A stretch of DNA of 64,000 nucleotides from NCBI RefSeq assembly GCF_958295425.1, contig NC_081141.1, positions 17,727,680 to 17,791,679 on the forward strand, written 5' to 3'. The notes beneath the pieces were generated by a model. It did no database searches. It was not told the origin of the DNA and worked only from the letters and a program-made list of their open reading frames with translations. This stretch comes from Solea solea (Eukaryota; Chordata; Actinopteri; Pleuronectiformes; Soleidae). Below, in pieces: positions 1 through 31,045 of this stretch (position 1 is its first letter; each line of letters starts with the position of its first letter). Position numbers and translations under genes: made by a program.

Positions 1-1422
1 CATGCTCTGAGATGAAGCGTGGAGAAGTGAGGAATGTTTAACTTTGAATTAGAGCGTTTGCATCTGGTTTTTGTCGTTTTTTTGGCTGGGTTTTTTTCAG
101 ACAGGCAGTTGAATCTTGAAGGCCATGTGTTGTCTGGTCTCTCAAAGAGACTCTTTAGTCTCTTTACTTTTATAGTCGCGCAGAGAGGATGAATAGCATT
201 GAAAACAGGTACATATTTGTGTATATATATATATATATATATTATACGAACAGGACGGCTTTGCTTTGCTTTTTAAAACCATGTGATTTGAAATGTTGCT
301 ACATTGGCCAGAGTGAACTCTTTGTATGCGTCGTATGATTGACTGAGTTTTCTGAACGATGGAGTGACAGCAAGTACCAAAGCAACGCCACGACAAAAAA
401 GTGAAGGATTCATTTTGCAAAAACCTGGCAGGGCAAGAAACACCAGAAGGAGAGAGAAAAATGTAGAGAGGGAAGAGAGGAAACTGTGACGATAATAATG
501 CACAATGTATTATACAGTACTATAACTTTATTTTTAAAAAGCCAGACCACGTCTCTTTTTCTAGTTCAGCTTTCTGCTTAGCCAAGTCTCGTAGATCATT
601 TTTAAGTATCATCTTCCAAAAAAATTGTCTGACCAATGAGACATCCAGTCTTCTTGTTGTTTATTTTACTCTTTATGTGAGCATCAGTGTTTATGTGTGA
701 GACAGTCATTCATGTGAAGCAAGAAGAGAAAGAAGGAGTCTTTGTTATCAGTGAATGTGGAGTCACTTATCTCCTCACTGTCTTGTGGGTGTTGGCCTCT
801 TCACAGGTTTTTTTTTGGTTTTTTTCTCTTACCCATGTTTTCACGTCACCAGGAGGCTGAATTTAGTTTTGACCTGCTGACATAGAGGGTGAGAGCTGTG
901 TGACAGGAGGATGCTGATGAACACCAATGTGATCCATCAAGGGGTTCTTGTTATTTAATTTTTTTTGCCAGAATATTAATGATCCAATTAACACACGTGT
1001 ACTGCATGTGTATCAAGCCAGGCAAAAAAAGAAAAAGAACACTTTATCACACACTAATTTTATTTTATTTTATTTTAGGATACATGACACCTAAAAGCAG
1101 GGACATGTAAATGTATATGTATATATACAGTATATGTATGTATTTATGTGTGTGTATATATATATATATATGTATATAAACTGTATATATGTCCTTATTT
1201 CTACCTTTAATGTTGAAAGTCAGTATAATATCATCCACATGTCACTGTTTTTCAGATTCTGGCTGCTTTAGATGAGTGTGATACAGTTTTTTTATTATAT
1301 TAGTGTCGTTATCAGTAAAAAACTACTTTTAACCAAACACTTATTACTTGATATTATCCCAATGTTTTATGTGGAAAAACATGTTAAAATATTGGAATAT
1401 ATCAATGTACATGTCACAAAGA

Positions 1423-1426
<4 letters not shown>

Positions 1427-1465
<39 letters not shown>

Positions 1466-1488
1466 TATATATAGATATATAGATATAT
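1427..1488. repeat. (TA)n microsatellite
   Basis: TA repeats followed by TAGATATA variants. Similar tracts lie at 220-243, 1110-1185, 5036-5089 and 26570-26670. Confidence 0.95.
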
Positions 1489-1979
1489 AAAGTACAATAT
1501 GAATCAATGCTTACTCCATGTACTGTATCTGAGAGCTGAGAGTTACATGTTTCAGATGACATAATGTGAATATGAATGGCATGTTTATCAGTGGTGATTT
1601 GTGGGATTTTAACATCCTTGGCTTGACAACACATTTGTGTTTAGTCAGCATGGAGGAGAAATCAATTAGTCACAGGATTAATCATTTTCTTTAGACAGCA
1701 CTTTAATTTGACAGAGCAGGGAATGTTTTCTGAACGGTTAGACTTTTCTCTCATTTGCCGGGACACCAGGTTCACGTTATACGTAATAATAGACAGTCAT
1801 GTAAGCATGTGACGCAAGAAGTCAAAGGTTGACCAATATGTGTGTGTGCGTGTGTGTGTCTGAGACCTCTCTTAAGTCATGCACATATTTGTTCAGGATC
1901 ACGTACCAACACAGTCCTCACGCTCTAATAAACATTTAAATTCACAAACACACACGTTCATTCGCAGCCCTTTCATACC

Positions 1980-2285
1980 GCCAGGGCTCCGTGCGGGTTC
2001 TGGTTCCCGAACCTAATGTGGAACCAGATGGTGCGTTTCAAACCTAAATAAAAATAGTTGGTTCTTCCACGCAATCATATTCTGGGTTGTGAAGACGAGC
2101 GGGAAGTAGAGGAAGTATGGAGGGAAAAAGTGCCGGTGGTGTGTTAACTTCCGCCTCGAGTAACGCGGAGTAACGTCCTCCCACTTTGGCTTCTCTTAAA
2201 CTGGCGTGAACGCAGACTGGTTCGCCACAAAGCACCGAGGTTCTGAGAGTCCAGAACAGAGTCGGAACTAGAACCATGTCTGTCT
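1980..2285. repeat. Possible MITE with GGTTCTGGTTCC ends
   Basis: The left edge GTGCGGGTTCTGGTTCCCGA and right edge (reverse complement ATGGTTCTAGTTCCGACTC) are loosely inverted. It resembles fish MITEs rich in GAACC/GGTTC words. Weak. Confidence 0.3.
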
Positions 2286-5200
2286 GAAAGCATGATCATA
2301 GACGCAATGCATTCCCTCGCCCCTGTCGTGACTTTTGACAACTTGCATTACCAAATAAATAAAACCACAGCACCTGGCAGTCACTCTCTGTTTCCTGGCA
2401 GCACTTTGTCGTTTCTTCTTCTTGAATTGAATTGAATTGAACAACATTTTGATATATTTGGCCATTCCTAACTTCAACTATCACATCTAAAAAGCCTAAC
2501 CCTAAAGCCTTAAGTCTTCACCTCTCAAACTGCTTTACACACAGAGAGAGACAAGCCTCTTCTTGTCCGTCCTCTACTGCCTGCTCTCCTCTGTGTCCCC
2601 GCAGCCTTCTAAAATAGAGTGTCATCTTCCCTCTGTGTGCTCGGACAAACAGCTCTATTCTCATCTGCACTTCTCCACCGTTGTTTGGAAAGACTTTTGG
2701 AAATCTTTCCCCATCTTATAACAATTTTAAAGCGGACGTTTACGAAAACATTTTTGACATATTACGTAAATCCACTAACTCTCCTTCGCCTCTTGGAAAG
2801 GAGAGTTTACACATTACATCTGGTATTGTTGGACGTTTTCTGGAAACACAGACTCTGCTGCAACCCGAGCCTCACTGGCTAACTAACCAACCCTCAGCTG
2901 ATTATTTATCAAAGACACTCATGCCCTGACTTCTTTCTTCAGAACTTTTCCTAACAGCTCAGTAACATCAAGTCTTGTCTAACTCCTGGAGTGTGTATTA
3001 GTTGCTCGAGTGACCTAGGGCAGAAAATGAATGAGTCATTGATTTCTGCCATTTGTGTGCGTGTGTGAGTAAACAGAGCCAGAGGTGATGGAAATTCAAA
3101 GCAATGGAGACCAAAGAGCTGTGTGCACCAGTGTCCTCAGTGCCCTGAGGTTTATAGTGTACGTGACCCTGTCGTGTCCTACAGTTTAAAGCCACAGCCT
3201 CCATTCTTAATCAGTGTAAGTGACATTACAACTAAGTTCCTTGAGTAAGAAACAACACTGCCGTGTTACAGTGGACTTGGAACATTTTCTACCTAGAAAC
3301 TTTCTTTCCTCTTTTCCCTCAGAAGAATGAAACCCTCCTCTTGTGGGAAACTATGTCCAGCACACATGCAGGGAATTCCTCTTGTCTACTCACAGCCTCG
3401 GGCTAATGCAGCTTAACCCCCTCCTATTCCTTTTCTTTCAAGGCCCTTTATTACTTTTATCTTACTTCATCTGTATTGTTTTTTGTTTTTTTCCTGAGGA
3501 GCTGTCTTCAGACATCAGAGAGATATTGAGCTTTAATTAGAAGAGAGTTCAGATATCAGTCGGTCTCCGGTATGTTATTGTTGTGTTTTTGCACAGTGTC
3601 CAAAAACGCGCTTGTTGCATAGTGAAACACGTGGATTAAACATTAAATACATGCCATTTCTGATGGAAAGTCACTATATCTTGAATATTATTGTCTCACA
3701 AAACTTTGACAGACTGAAAACAGTAGTTGCTGAATATAATTGCTGAATTCATTAGTCGTTATAAGTGAAGTAAAATCTTATCGTTCACTTTTGAGGTGCA
3801 TGCCAAAATTGACAAGTATAATTGGCTTAGGAATTTAAAATCCATCTTATTTTTTTGGTTGATCCAAGTTCATTTCGAGCCTCCAATAACAGGCTTGAGT
3901 GTAAACCCTACATTGTGTTTCTCTAGTAGTTAAAAGGCTGGAACAGGTGGCGTGATGTTTTTGGAGGACAAACAAAAAGTTGCAGACACACTTTAGAAGC
4001 AGCAAATATGAGCTTCCCTGCTATTTTCTTTTTTTGGACAATAATTCCCTTTTTTGGAGTGAACTGTGTTGTGTTGGGTGAATACAGGCCTATTGTCTCG
4101 GCCTCTTATGTGATGCTGGATTTGCCTCCCCGCTTAATGGAAATCCACTTGCTGGTTATGCTCAGGCTTTTTATTGAATCTCACAACATGGTTATAAGGG
4201 CGTTGACATTTTTCCCTTTTCTTGTAATAGGCGAGATGCTTATGTTTCACTCCCACAAAGGGCATGTCTGTGCAGTGACACTGTACACATGAGCATATTA
4301 TGCACACGCAGACACTCCGTGATGACGCCGAGCATCGGTGTAGGCCGTCAGACGAACAGTGTGATGATGAATCACTTGTTAAACATACGCTCTCTGTATT
4401 ATGTTTCAGCACTGACAACACCATCGCTGTGTGTGTGTCTTGTACGCAAACATCATGTGCGTGCCGACACACATCTGTCACACAACGTCAGCAGCAGAAC
4501 AAACCAAACGGTGCCTGGAATGACGACTTTACAAGTCAGTTGTTTGAGTCCGAGCCGCTGTATGCGACTTGAGTGCGGATTGGTGTTTGTGGACGAGTGT
4601 GCGTCCAGTTTATGAAGATGAAACTGGGTGAAAGTAACAGTGGGGGGAGTCGGGGACAGAGATTGTTGTGTGAGATCAAAACAAACTTGGGAGGAAAAAT
4701 TAGCTGCATTCGTCGTAACTCCCTCTCTTTTTCTCTGTGCGTTTGTTTTTCTAAGAGCTGCTTAGAGAAGAGGACGCGGACAATACGATTGCCCTTCCCT
4801 CAGACATCAGGCAGACAGTCAGACTATCTCATTCCACATCTGAAGCTCACACTCACTTAGGTCTCGCGTCTCTGAGAGACACAGCAGAGAAATAGCTTAG
4901 CGTTTAGCCAGTTATTTGTAGTGGAAAATATGATTGGCATGTGCTGCCCGGGCTCTGTTATTGGTACACTATTGAATTTGATGTGAGAAATAAATGGACC
5001 AGAAAGTGTTGAAAATATTTAGCATATACTGTACTGTATATACGTATATATATATATATATATACATATATGTATATATATATATATAACTACAGATTTT
5101 GTTAGTCATCACACCTCTGCTTACCTTACCCTACATGTAATTCATAGACTGCACTCAAGAGACATCATTGACACAGTCTCTAACAGATATAAGTGGAATG

Positions 5201-6273
5201 AGAGAGAGAGAGAGACAATAATAGATCCCATCCATAATACTTGCTCGTAAGACTGAGCCAACAAGGTCTGTGCCAGAGATGTTGCATAGGAGAAAAAAAA
5301 CAAAAACATAATGACTCCTTCCTTTCTCGCACAACAAACCTTGTTAAACACAATTTATAGTGATACGTTGCTGAATGGGGAGAAAAAAAATGGATGAAAT
5401 CAAAATGGAGAACAGGGAAAATATCGCCTAAGTTGAATAAGCATCTGCGCAGGTTGTCCTACTGTGTATTGGTTAAGGTGTAGGATGTGTTAGATTAAAC
5501 GTGTGTTTGTTTCCGTCGTTAGGTTCATGGTGTCAAAGGGGCTCACCCTTTGAGGTCACTGTGTGCATTATGTGTCATGCTGAGGGAAATCAAACCCCCC
5601 CCCATCCCCGACCTCAGCATTCACTGTTGGATTGCTCGGGTGCCCTAGCGATGAGGGAGATATCCCAGGGGACGGGCATTAGGCATCATCACCTTATCGC
5701 CCGGGAGAGGAAGCAGCTCGCCATGACATCAGAGTGGGAAATGATGTTGTTGCTGTTTCAGAAACAGTGGCAGAGCAGAGGCATTACTTGCAGCCCTGCA
5801 CGCGTTTGTAATAAAGTGTTTCAATTGTGGTTGTGTGCGGCGACGACCTCTCAAAGTCTGCTGCTAATCACAATCATCCAATAATTGTGCATGTAATGAG
5901 TGACTGGCTGATTATAATTGCAGTATTATGAGCATATTTACGTCAGCAGTGCGTGAGGTTTTATTGAGAAAAAAATGCTGTAGTTGTACAAGAACACCAG
6001 ATTTTGTGTGTCAAATTAGAAAATTGAACAATGTAAAACATATTAAGTTTATTAAGTAATACTTTTTGTGCAATTCTTTTCACATTTGTGCAAACGTGTC
6101 TGCGATATGCTCGGTGTTCAAGGGTTACGTCAATCGCTCACCATGCTGTCGTACATTATGTCTCTTTAGCATAACGTTCAACATAAAAACAAAGAAATCT
6201 CTCGACATGAACTGGATCGAGATAATGTTTCCATTCTTCTCAGTACTGAATAAAATGATATACCCTAGTCTGA

Positions 6274-23729
<17,456 letters not shown>

Positions 23730-25115
23730 CAGTTTTTGGACAGCACCTGATTAACTGTTCTTCTTAGTAATGACAGATGATTATTTATAGAATATTTTTG
23801 GGGTTTTGTGGAGTCTCTCTGTGTGTTTTTTTTATACATCTATGTTTATGGTTCCAAAGCGTTTGCTGCTCTCCACCTTGGCCACTCCTCCTGTCAGCTT
23901 TGTTCAGACACGCCCACTGGTACTTCAAGTTTTTTTGCACTCAGGAAGCTCCTTTCCATTCCCATTTGTACTGAAGTGGTGTGTCCTTATTTCAATTCTA
24001 CACCGCCCCCCCCCCCCTTTACTATCTTCAGTTTAGAACACGGATGACAGTGCTCAGCGACGATCACATGATTGATAATACCACATTTATTTTCTTTCCT
24101 GCACTTTGTCTCGGCCTTGCCTGAAAGTTTTAGCAGTGTTTTTTATCAAGTGCCCATGTCCTACTGAGACACTTACGGGTGTTTTCAAGGAGAAATCTCC
24201 CCCTCGGTTACGTCGTTCTCCTCCTCACTACAAACGTTATACTGTCGTTCTGCTGAAAGCCCTTTGGGACGTCACAGAGATAAAAAGCTGCAGCACACTG
24301 GGGGAGCTTTTTCGAGACACATCGCCATCGATGTGGTAGTCTTCCTTGAAAAAAAAAAAAAAACAGAAACGACTGACACAAAGCTCAAATCCAAACAGCC
24401 ATCGATGCTGTTTCCTAGACCTCTTTTCATTTTCTTTTTTTATTGTACTGTATGTAATATTACAAATATTTTCTAGAATTTACTTTGGCAATTCCAGGGT
24501 TTTCTTTTGTTAGCGAAGGAAAATGAATCTCTTTGGAAACCAACGGGGAGAAATGAGTAACTATACTGTATAGTCAGTGTTTTGAAGGGGGGTATCTTTA
24601 CTGCTGGGTTACATTAAGAGTGTTCTGAGGTGTTTGCACTTGCTCCAATAGCATTTATACTGCTATCTCCATGCCACTATACTCATATTTGGTTTGTCCT
24701 GTGAGTGGAAATTTAGACTTTCATTTTATTTAAAATACCTATTACATTTACTGCAAGTTTTTCTCTGAGAGGGAATAGAATTCTACCGCCGTGCGTCTCA
24801 TGCTTTACTCTCACTGAATTTGTGTATGATGTAGATGGCGCCTTTCAATTCTTTTAATTTATTTATATTTTTTTTAATTAATGTTGCCTGCAGTTCTTTT
24901 GAACACATTGTCAGACAATGCAACGCTTTGTAGTCGACATAAAGAGCACCTTTTTCCTTTATTTTTTTTACGCTTAATTAGTGCTCAGTGTATACAGAAA
25001 TAGTCATGGTGTTTGGAAAAAATACTGGGTGATTTTATACCAATGTTATGAAAGCCTTTATTGTTGCCCCCCTCCCCCCCCCCCCACCCACCCACCTTTC
25101 TTTTGCACATTAGGT

Positions 25116-25117
<2 letters not shown>

Positions 25118-25150
<33 letters not shown>
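25118..25150. repeat. (CA)n microsatellite
   Basis: About 16 CA units in the presumed pde4d 3' UTR, preceded by C-rich runs at 25067-25085. Confidence 0.9.
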
Positions 25151-25151
<1 letters not shown>

Positions 25152-25341
25152 CACCAACAGCTGCACACCAGCTCATCTTCAACCACTTTGAGTTCAGTTT
25201 TCATCCAAATGGTATTTACTTTCTCCATCGCCACCTTAACCCGTTAACACAGAGCGTATCGCAGCCGATGTGTAGTTATTACGGTAATTTCACTCGCGCT
25301 GTCGCAGGAAGCCAGTGTTTTTGTCACCAGAGAAGTGAGAG

Positions 25342-25694
25342 GGTTGAGGATTTTTTGGAGGGCTGTGGTGCCGGAAGTGACGTACTGAGGGCCGCAGCAA
25401 CCAAATGACTTTTTTGACTTGTTATATGGCCTTACCAGGTCATCTTGGCCCTAACCCTTAACCTCACTTCTTCTCCATACTTAACCCTAAACCCCTGCTC
25501 TTTCCTCTCGAAATGTAGTTGTTTCTTGTACATGATATACTTAGAAGCCATCTCTTCTTCCACTTTTCTGAGATTTCTCTCAAAGTCCTGTGTTGTAGTG
25601 AAAACTTCGGGACTTCTAGCTTGGGGAATAGTTGGCGGCGCCGGCCCTCAGTGCGTCACTTCCGGCATCACAGCCCTCCGAAAAATCCTAAACC
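25342..25694. repeat. Inverted repeat in pde4d 3' UTR
   Basis: Arms 25342-25396 and 25640-25694 are about 92% complementary by eye (shared core GGAGGGCTGTG and GCCGGAAGTGACG). A loop of about 240 nt lies between them. It may be a foldback/MITE element. If transcribed it could form a 50-bp RNA hairpin. Confidence 0.75.
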
Positions 25695-26619
25695 AGGAGA
25701 GAGTTGGAAAAAACACCTGTGCATAGTTTCCATTTTTTCTGGCCTGTTTGTGGTCACCGAGACAAAAACAGCTATTACTTTAAATATGTTTTATACTGTC
25801 CAAATTTCGAATGTAACACGCAGCGTCTGGTGTTTGTGCACGACTGCAGTGTTTTTCTTCATTTTAAATTGTTAATACGCTATTTTAACATGCAGTAAAT
25901 TGTAAATAACTGCCAGATATTGAAAGTTATTCCGGAAAAAATGGGCAAAAACATTTACTCCCAGGACTTTTTTCTGGTTTTACTTTTCTGGTTATGGTTA
26001 GAATAAGCATAAAATAAATAAAAATTAAGTCCTTCCCTCTGCATAGACATTCTAATGCACTGATATATTCATATATCGCCACTTTATGTTTAAACCGGCC
26101 AAAAACACTCACTCACTTGTGCATACCTAGGCTTGAACAATGCTGTCTTACACCTCGGCCAAGAGTCTTTTAACATTTTTCAGGTTTCTCTCATTTGTCA
26201 CTTATCATTATTATTATTATTATGTTATTATTATTTATTGTTTTTGTTTTGCAATATTAAGGTGGTACAGTAAATATTTCACTGTAGCATAGACCACAGT
26301 ACAGTTACAATACCCAAATATACTTTAGTTTTTTCTCTCTCTCTGTGTACATATATAGAAAATCGACAAAAGGAAGAAAAAAAACACACACTTGAAAATC
26401 TGCACACAGCTTTTTTTTTGTTTCAACTGTGTCATTTAAAAAAACGTTTAATTTCGTCTTTCATTTTGTGCCAAGTTTTCTTTTTCTTTCTCCATCCTCA
26501 CCCAATGCCCTTACCTGTAATAAGATTTTCTCGTTTTATTGCTGTTTACAAACATATTTATTGTGCTGTATATATATATATAATATATACATATACATAT
26601 ATATGTGTATATATGTATG

Positions 26620-26651
<32 letters not shown>

Positions 26652-27940
26652 TATATATATACGTATATAATTATTAATGTTATTACTATCATAATGCCGT
26701 TTGATGTAAATGGTTGATTCTTATCATCCCTTTTGGTGATGGTGTGGCTGTATTACGTACCTCTTGTTGAGAGAATGTTTATTACACATGAGCTTCAGTG
26801 TAAAAATGATCCATCAACATGTTTGCTTATCTGAGAACTAGCTCAGTGACGAGAGGGGGGAAAGCCAAATTGGTTGTTTTTTTTTAAAGAAACTGTTCCT
26901 TGGCCCATGGGCTGTGCCTTAAATTCAACATTTACTTAAAGCTTTTTTATTTCTTTTATTTCCTAGTTCTCTTTTGCTGCATTAGTGAATCTGTTGTCTT
27001 GGGCTGGCCTGATCTCCTGTTGTGAAAATGTTGCCTTTTTTTTTTTTTTTTTTTTTCAAATATGACAGCCAAATACAATTTGCATCAAAAATGTGGCACT
27101 GGGTTCTAACTATTGTCGTCGGTGTGTGGAGGTTTGTAGAGATTCAGGTCATCTGCAAGTCATAGATTTTACTACTTGAGTGATGTGCGGCCCTATAGCT
27201 GGATGTCAGAGGAGTCACGTTTGCTGTAAACCTGGTCTGAACAAACACACACTTTCTTTACACCCGGCCACTGTACACTCAAAGACGCGACTTGGCATGT
27301 TGAGCGAAAAAGTAACTGTTGGAGGCGCCGTGTCCGCGTGAGGTCACTGCATGTGTCGTCTACATCTATGTGGTTGTTTTCACAGCGACAAACACTGGAG
27401 TTCACTGGGTGCAACAAGAGTGTGCAGTTGGTGCTCGACCACGGCCTTCGAAGCACAGAGACTCTGAGACACAACTGCATCAGCCACTGCTGCATTAATT
27501 ATGGCTGAAACACTGACAGTGTGTTGCTTATCTATGCTTGGCCCACACTTCCACTTACATTACTTGCAATATCCAAAACCACTGACATCTTTCTGCCTGG
27601 ACAGGAGAAGGTTTGAGTATATTTTGGTAGTGAAGGGGGGGTTGGGAGGGTCAGGGATTCAGGTTTTGGGGTGAGTCACATCATTGTCCCCGAGACGAGG
27701 GACTCTTATTTTGACACATATACTGTAGATTCTATACAGCCCTGGACCAATGGAAAGGAAAACACAAACTGTAACTTAAAAAAGGTCTTCAGGACAATTA
27801 TTTTTGGGTTATGTCTTTAGAATGCCAACTTGTCTGGAAGTTTCACAGGACAACTGAAATGTTATTTTAATGGATTCCTTGTTAATTGCAGTCTATTGGA
27901 TAGCACTGTAGATCATACAACTTTATGTAAAAAAAAGACA

Positions 27941-27946
27941 AATAAA
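27941..27946 (+). terminator. Candidate pde4d polyadenylation signal AATAAA
   Basis: An AATAAA hexamer about 4.2 kb after the pde4d stop and before the opposite-strand rab3c tail. Several other AATAAA copies occur in the same region, so this is only the best-placed candidate. Confidence 0.3.
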
Positions 27947-28441
27947 AAGAATGAAAAAAAAAAGTTTTTATATGCAATGGATTCAATTAAAGCATGGGTT
28001 GATTCTGCCTATTCACTGGCTTCTTGTTGTCATTGTTGCGTCGGCTGAGACGCTCATCACACGTGGAATGGATGCACTGTATTATACTGATTTAGGGTTT
28101 GTTTTTATAAATCCTATTCCAAATCCTCAATTGCCCATTTTCATTTCATTTGCAACAACTTATTTGCAACTAACTGTGCCATTGACTAATAGTAACAAAA
28201 AACAAACAAAAAAACAGCTGATAATGTGCCTTCATCAAATTATATTATACTATTTAACTACTTTAATGAAGTGGGGGACAGAGGGGACATGTCCCTTCCA
28301 GGATTTACACCCTTAGCTGAAACTATATTTGAGTTTAGTTGAATTAATCTTGTTTTACAGTGCAATTTCACCAAGTGCTGTAGATTAAACATGTCTTCAG
28401 TATTCACTGAACAGATTTCTTGGTGCAGGCACATTGATGTG

Positions 28442-28455
28442 ACACTAGGTGGCGC
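28442..28455 (+). promoter_or_regulatory. CTCF-like motif (forward)
   Basis: ACACTAGGTGGCGC matches the CTCF core consensus CCASYAGRKGGCRS at 13 of 14 positions by eye. It lies between the convergent pde4d and rab3c 3' ends. Confidence 0.45.
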
Positions 28456-28528
28456 ACATCACCCGTAGAAATGAAACGGGACCTGTGTGTTGCTGCTGCA
28501 GAACAGAACAAGGCCGCCCAGACACCGA

Positions 28529-28542
28529 GCGCCATCTAGTGG
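28529..28542 (-). promoter_or_regulatory. CTCF-like motif (reverse)
   Basis: The reverse complement CCACTAGATGGCGC matches CCASYAGRKGGCRS at all 14 positions. It faces the forward motif 87 bp upstream, giving a convergent pair. Confidence 0.5.
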
Positions 28543-28730
28543 GCAGCAGCCACCTCTTCATGTTACCTGTGTGTATATAATAGCAGGGCAACCCACTGAT
28601 AACATCTGATTTCTTTTCTCTAATCTCCAAAACACTTATTGAGCTTGCACTCCCAGAAACACACAGTGTATAATCAGTTAAATTAAAGTTGTCGCCCTCT
28701 AATATAAGATTCTGACCAGTTAATTATTCT

Positions 28731-28736
28731 TTTATT
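28731..28736 (-). terminator. Candidate rab3c polyadenylation signal
   Basis: TTTATT on the + strand reads AATAAA on the minus strand. A second copy lies at 28769-28774. They are about 2.3 kb after the rab3c stop and beyond the CTCF-like pair as seen from pde4d, so they fit the end of a long rab3c 3' UTR (about 28700-31045). Confidence 0.3.
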
Positions 28737-29149
28737 AAACGAATCTTGACTTCAGATCATTACAATGATTTATTTCATGGCTGTTAGCACAAAATGATAA
28801 TATCACACACATACACAGGTGTGCTTCGTGCACAGGATCTCTGATCTAGTGGTCTGTATGTACGTATGTGTTTCCCCCTTCTTTGTTTTTGTCTTTTTCT
28901 TTTTCTTGGATTACATGAGTATGAGTATTACATGAGTTTATCTTCTTTTGACTACCTTTCACAACAACACTGCATTTTGACATGATAATACGAGTTCAAC
29001 CGATACACGCAACACTTAGCAGGAACAGCATTTTCCTATGTGAATGCATTTGTACAAAAGGTATACACAAACAATACAATTATATTACGTAATTTGTCTC
29101 TCTTTCCATGTGGCAGGCACACCCACACACACGCACACACACACATGCA

Positions 29150-29273
29150 CACAAACTTGTTTTTATATCTTAGTGAGGACAATAGCCCCTTACCTTAACC
29201 TTAACCATCACAGCTAAGTGCTTAACCCTAATCCCCATGATCAAAAAGGTCCTTGCAAAGATATAAATCCAAG

Positions 29274-29275
<2 letters not shown>
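29150..29275. repeat. Teleost interspersed repeat with TTAACC-rich core
   Basis: The segment CTTAGTGAGGAC...CCTTAACCTTAACCATCACAG followed by CTAAGTGCTTAACCCTAATCC, embedded between (CA)n tracts, resembles a repeat commonly seen in fish introns. It falls in the presumed rab3c 3' UTR. Class not determined. Confidence 0.35.
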
Positions 29276-29309
<34 letters not shown>

Positions 29310-31045
29310 GGCAGCATGAGTAAAGCACACACACACACACATACACACACTCTCTTCAGCGATTTGACATCACTTTCAGAGCCATTCTGACCAAACTGTC
29401 ACTCACACACTGCAGACAGAGTCGCTGTACCCAAGGACAGAAGGAATTTATGTACAGGGTTTTAATTCATAAAATATTGCACTTATTGGCCCATTGCATT
29501 TCACAGCGAGTGCTGTGAAAAATGCTCCTAAAATCTGTAACATAGAGTGATATATATTTACACTATCTTATTATATAAATCTACATACAGTACATAAGTC
29601 AGGACTGGCTTCATGCATTTTTTTTTTTTTTGGAGCTGATCATCAATTATGCAACAATTGATGACGACGCTAAAGGAACCGTAGTGTTTTGGCACTAATC
29701 TTTTTTTATTATTATTATTCACTGCAGAACTGAAAGGCTTTCTGGATTTTTAGGAATAAGATTTTTTTAAATTTTATTTTACTATATGAACTTATGTTAT
29801 TGAGACATCAAGAGTTCTTTATATACCTGCCTTAAACTACTATACGTCGTAATTATGATGTTTCCTAAGCAGCTTCAGAACTTTCTTTCAGCTAGGACTT
29901 AGTTTTATAACAAAAACGTGAAATTTAAGCATGCCGAGGACTCAAAAGTGTTTTTTTTTTTTTTTTTTTAAATATATGGCTGTTTATTCCATGCCAAAGC
30001 TGATTTATATGTCAAATGCTGTACTATGTCTTATTTATTCAGTGAAATGTTGGATCATTGCTGTCATTTGGAGATGGGGATGTTAGGTTGAGGTTAGGCC
30101 TATCTTTTGCTAAAACAGCACATAATATGACTGACTTTTTTGTTGTTGTTGTTGGCAGCATGCTCATCGCATTAAACTAAACAAGGTCATGTGAAAGGCT
30201 AAGCACATAGAAAGAGTTGTTTTACTTACCAGAGATTTCACACGTCTACAGACAGCAAAACATGGACTAGTACTTACATCAACATTAAACATACTGGAAT
30301 TATTCCATAAAAGTTAACAGGGGGCTAACAGAGGGATTTAGGGAGGCCGAGTTGGAGATGCTAAAAGGCCACTTTTCATCCATGGTAGATGATTTTTTTT
30401 TTTTTTTTTAGATGGCAAAGTTTCACTTATCTGTGACTCAAACACGATACTCACACTCATGCAAACACACGCTCACTCACAAGACCACACACACACACAC
30501 ACACACACACCCATTACACAAAACAAATCGGCTACATCCTATAGTGCACTAAATCACTGATTTGGCAGCTTTAGGAGAAACTAAAACCTATAAAGGGGGC
30601 GGGAGTACAAAAAATAGACATAAAAGAATTATTAAAGCACTCATTGATTCTATCCCTCATGTTATAGCTATGTTTAGGTCTTAAAGGTGGTTACTGTACA
30701 GAATGACTGTGAACTACATACAGCCTTATCAAACATACATGGTTTTAAACCATACTAACTAAGCCAAAAAAAAGAAGAAGGACATTAGTGATTCTAAATT
30801 GTAAATATCCTGTAATATTACACATTTGCCATGTCTGTCTGGTTATTTGCTCTTGATATAAGGTGATAAAGTTGAGTGATAATACAACAGCATTGTTTTT
30901 TTTTGTAATTCTAATGCTAAAGAGGGTCTGAAGTGTAGTCCGGAGAAAGCAGCACTAGCAGGGTTAATAATGCTGAGGGAGAACAAAACTCGGCACACTT
31001 ACTAGGGGCCTGTGCTACCCTCACTTGGCTTCCTGACATTAGTTA

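Larger units (their letters stand above)
23730..27965 (+). other. pde4d: Probable pde4d 3' UTR
   Basis: The stretch after the pde4d stop codon has no credible coding exon and is AT-rich. It contains an inverted repeat (25342-25694), a (CA)n tract at 25118-25150 and a (TA)n tract at about 26570-26670. The first well-placed AATAAA with a downstream A-rich/GT-rich context is at 27941. Mammalian PDE4D also has a several-kilobase 3' UTR. The end is a guess; AATAAA near 26014 is an alternative. Confidence 0.4.

Noticed and set aside
4008..4860. Overlapping open frames in the first intron
   Set aside because: No similarity to known PDE4D isoform exons and no phased splice sites.
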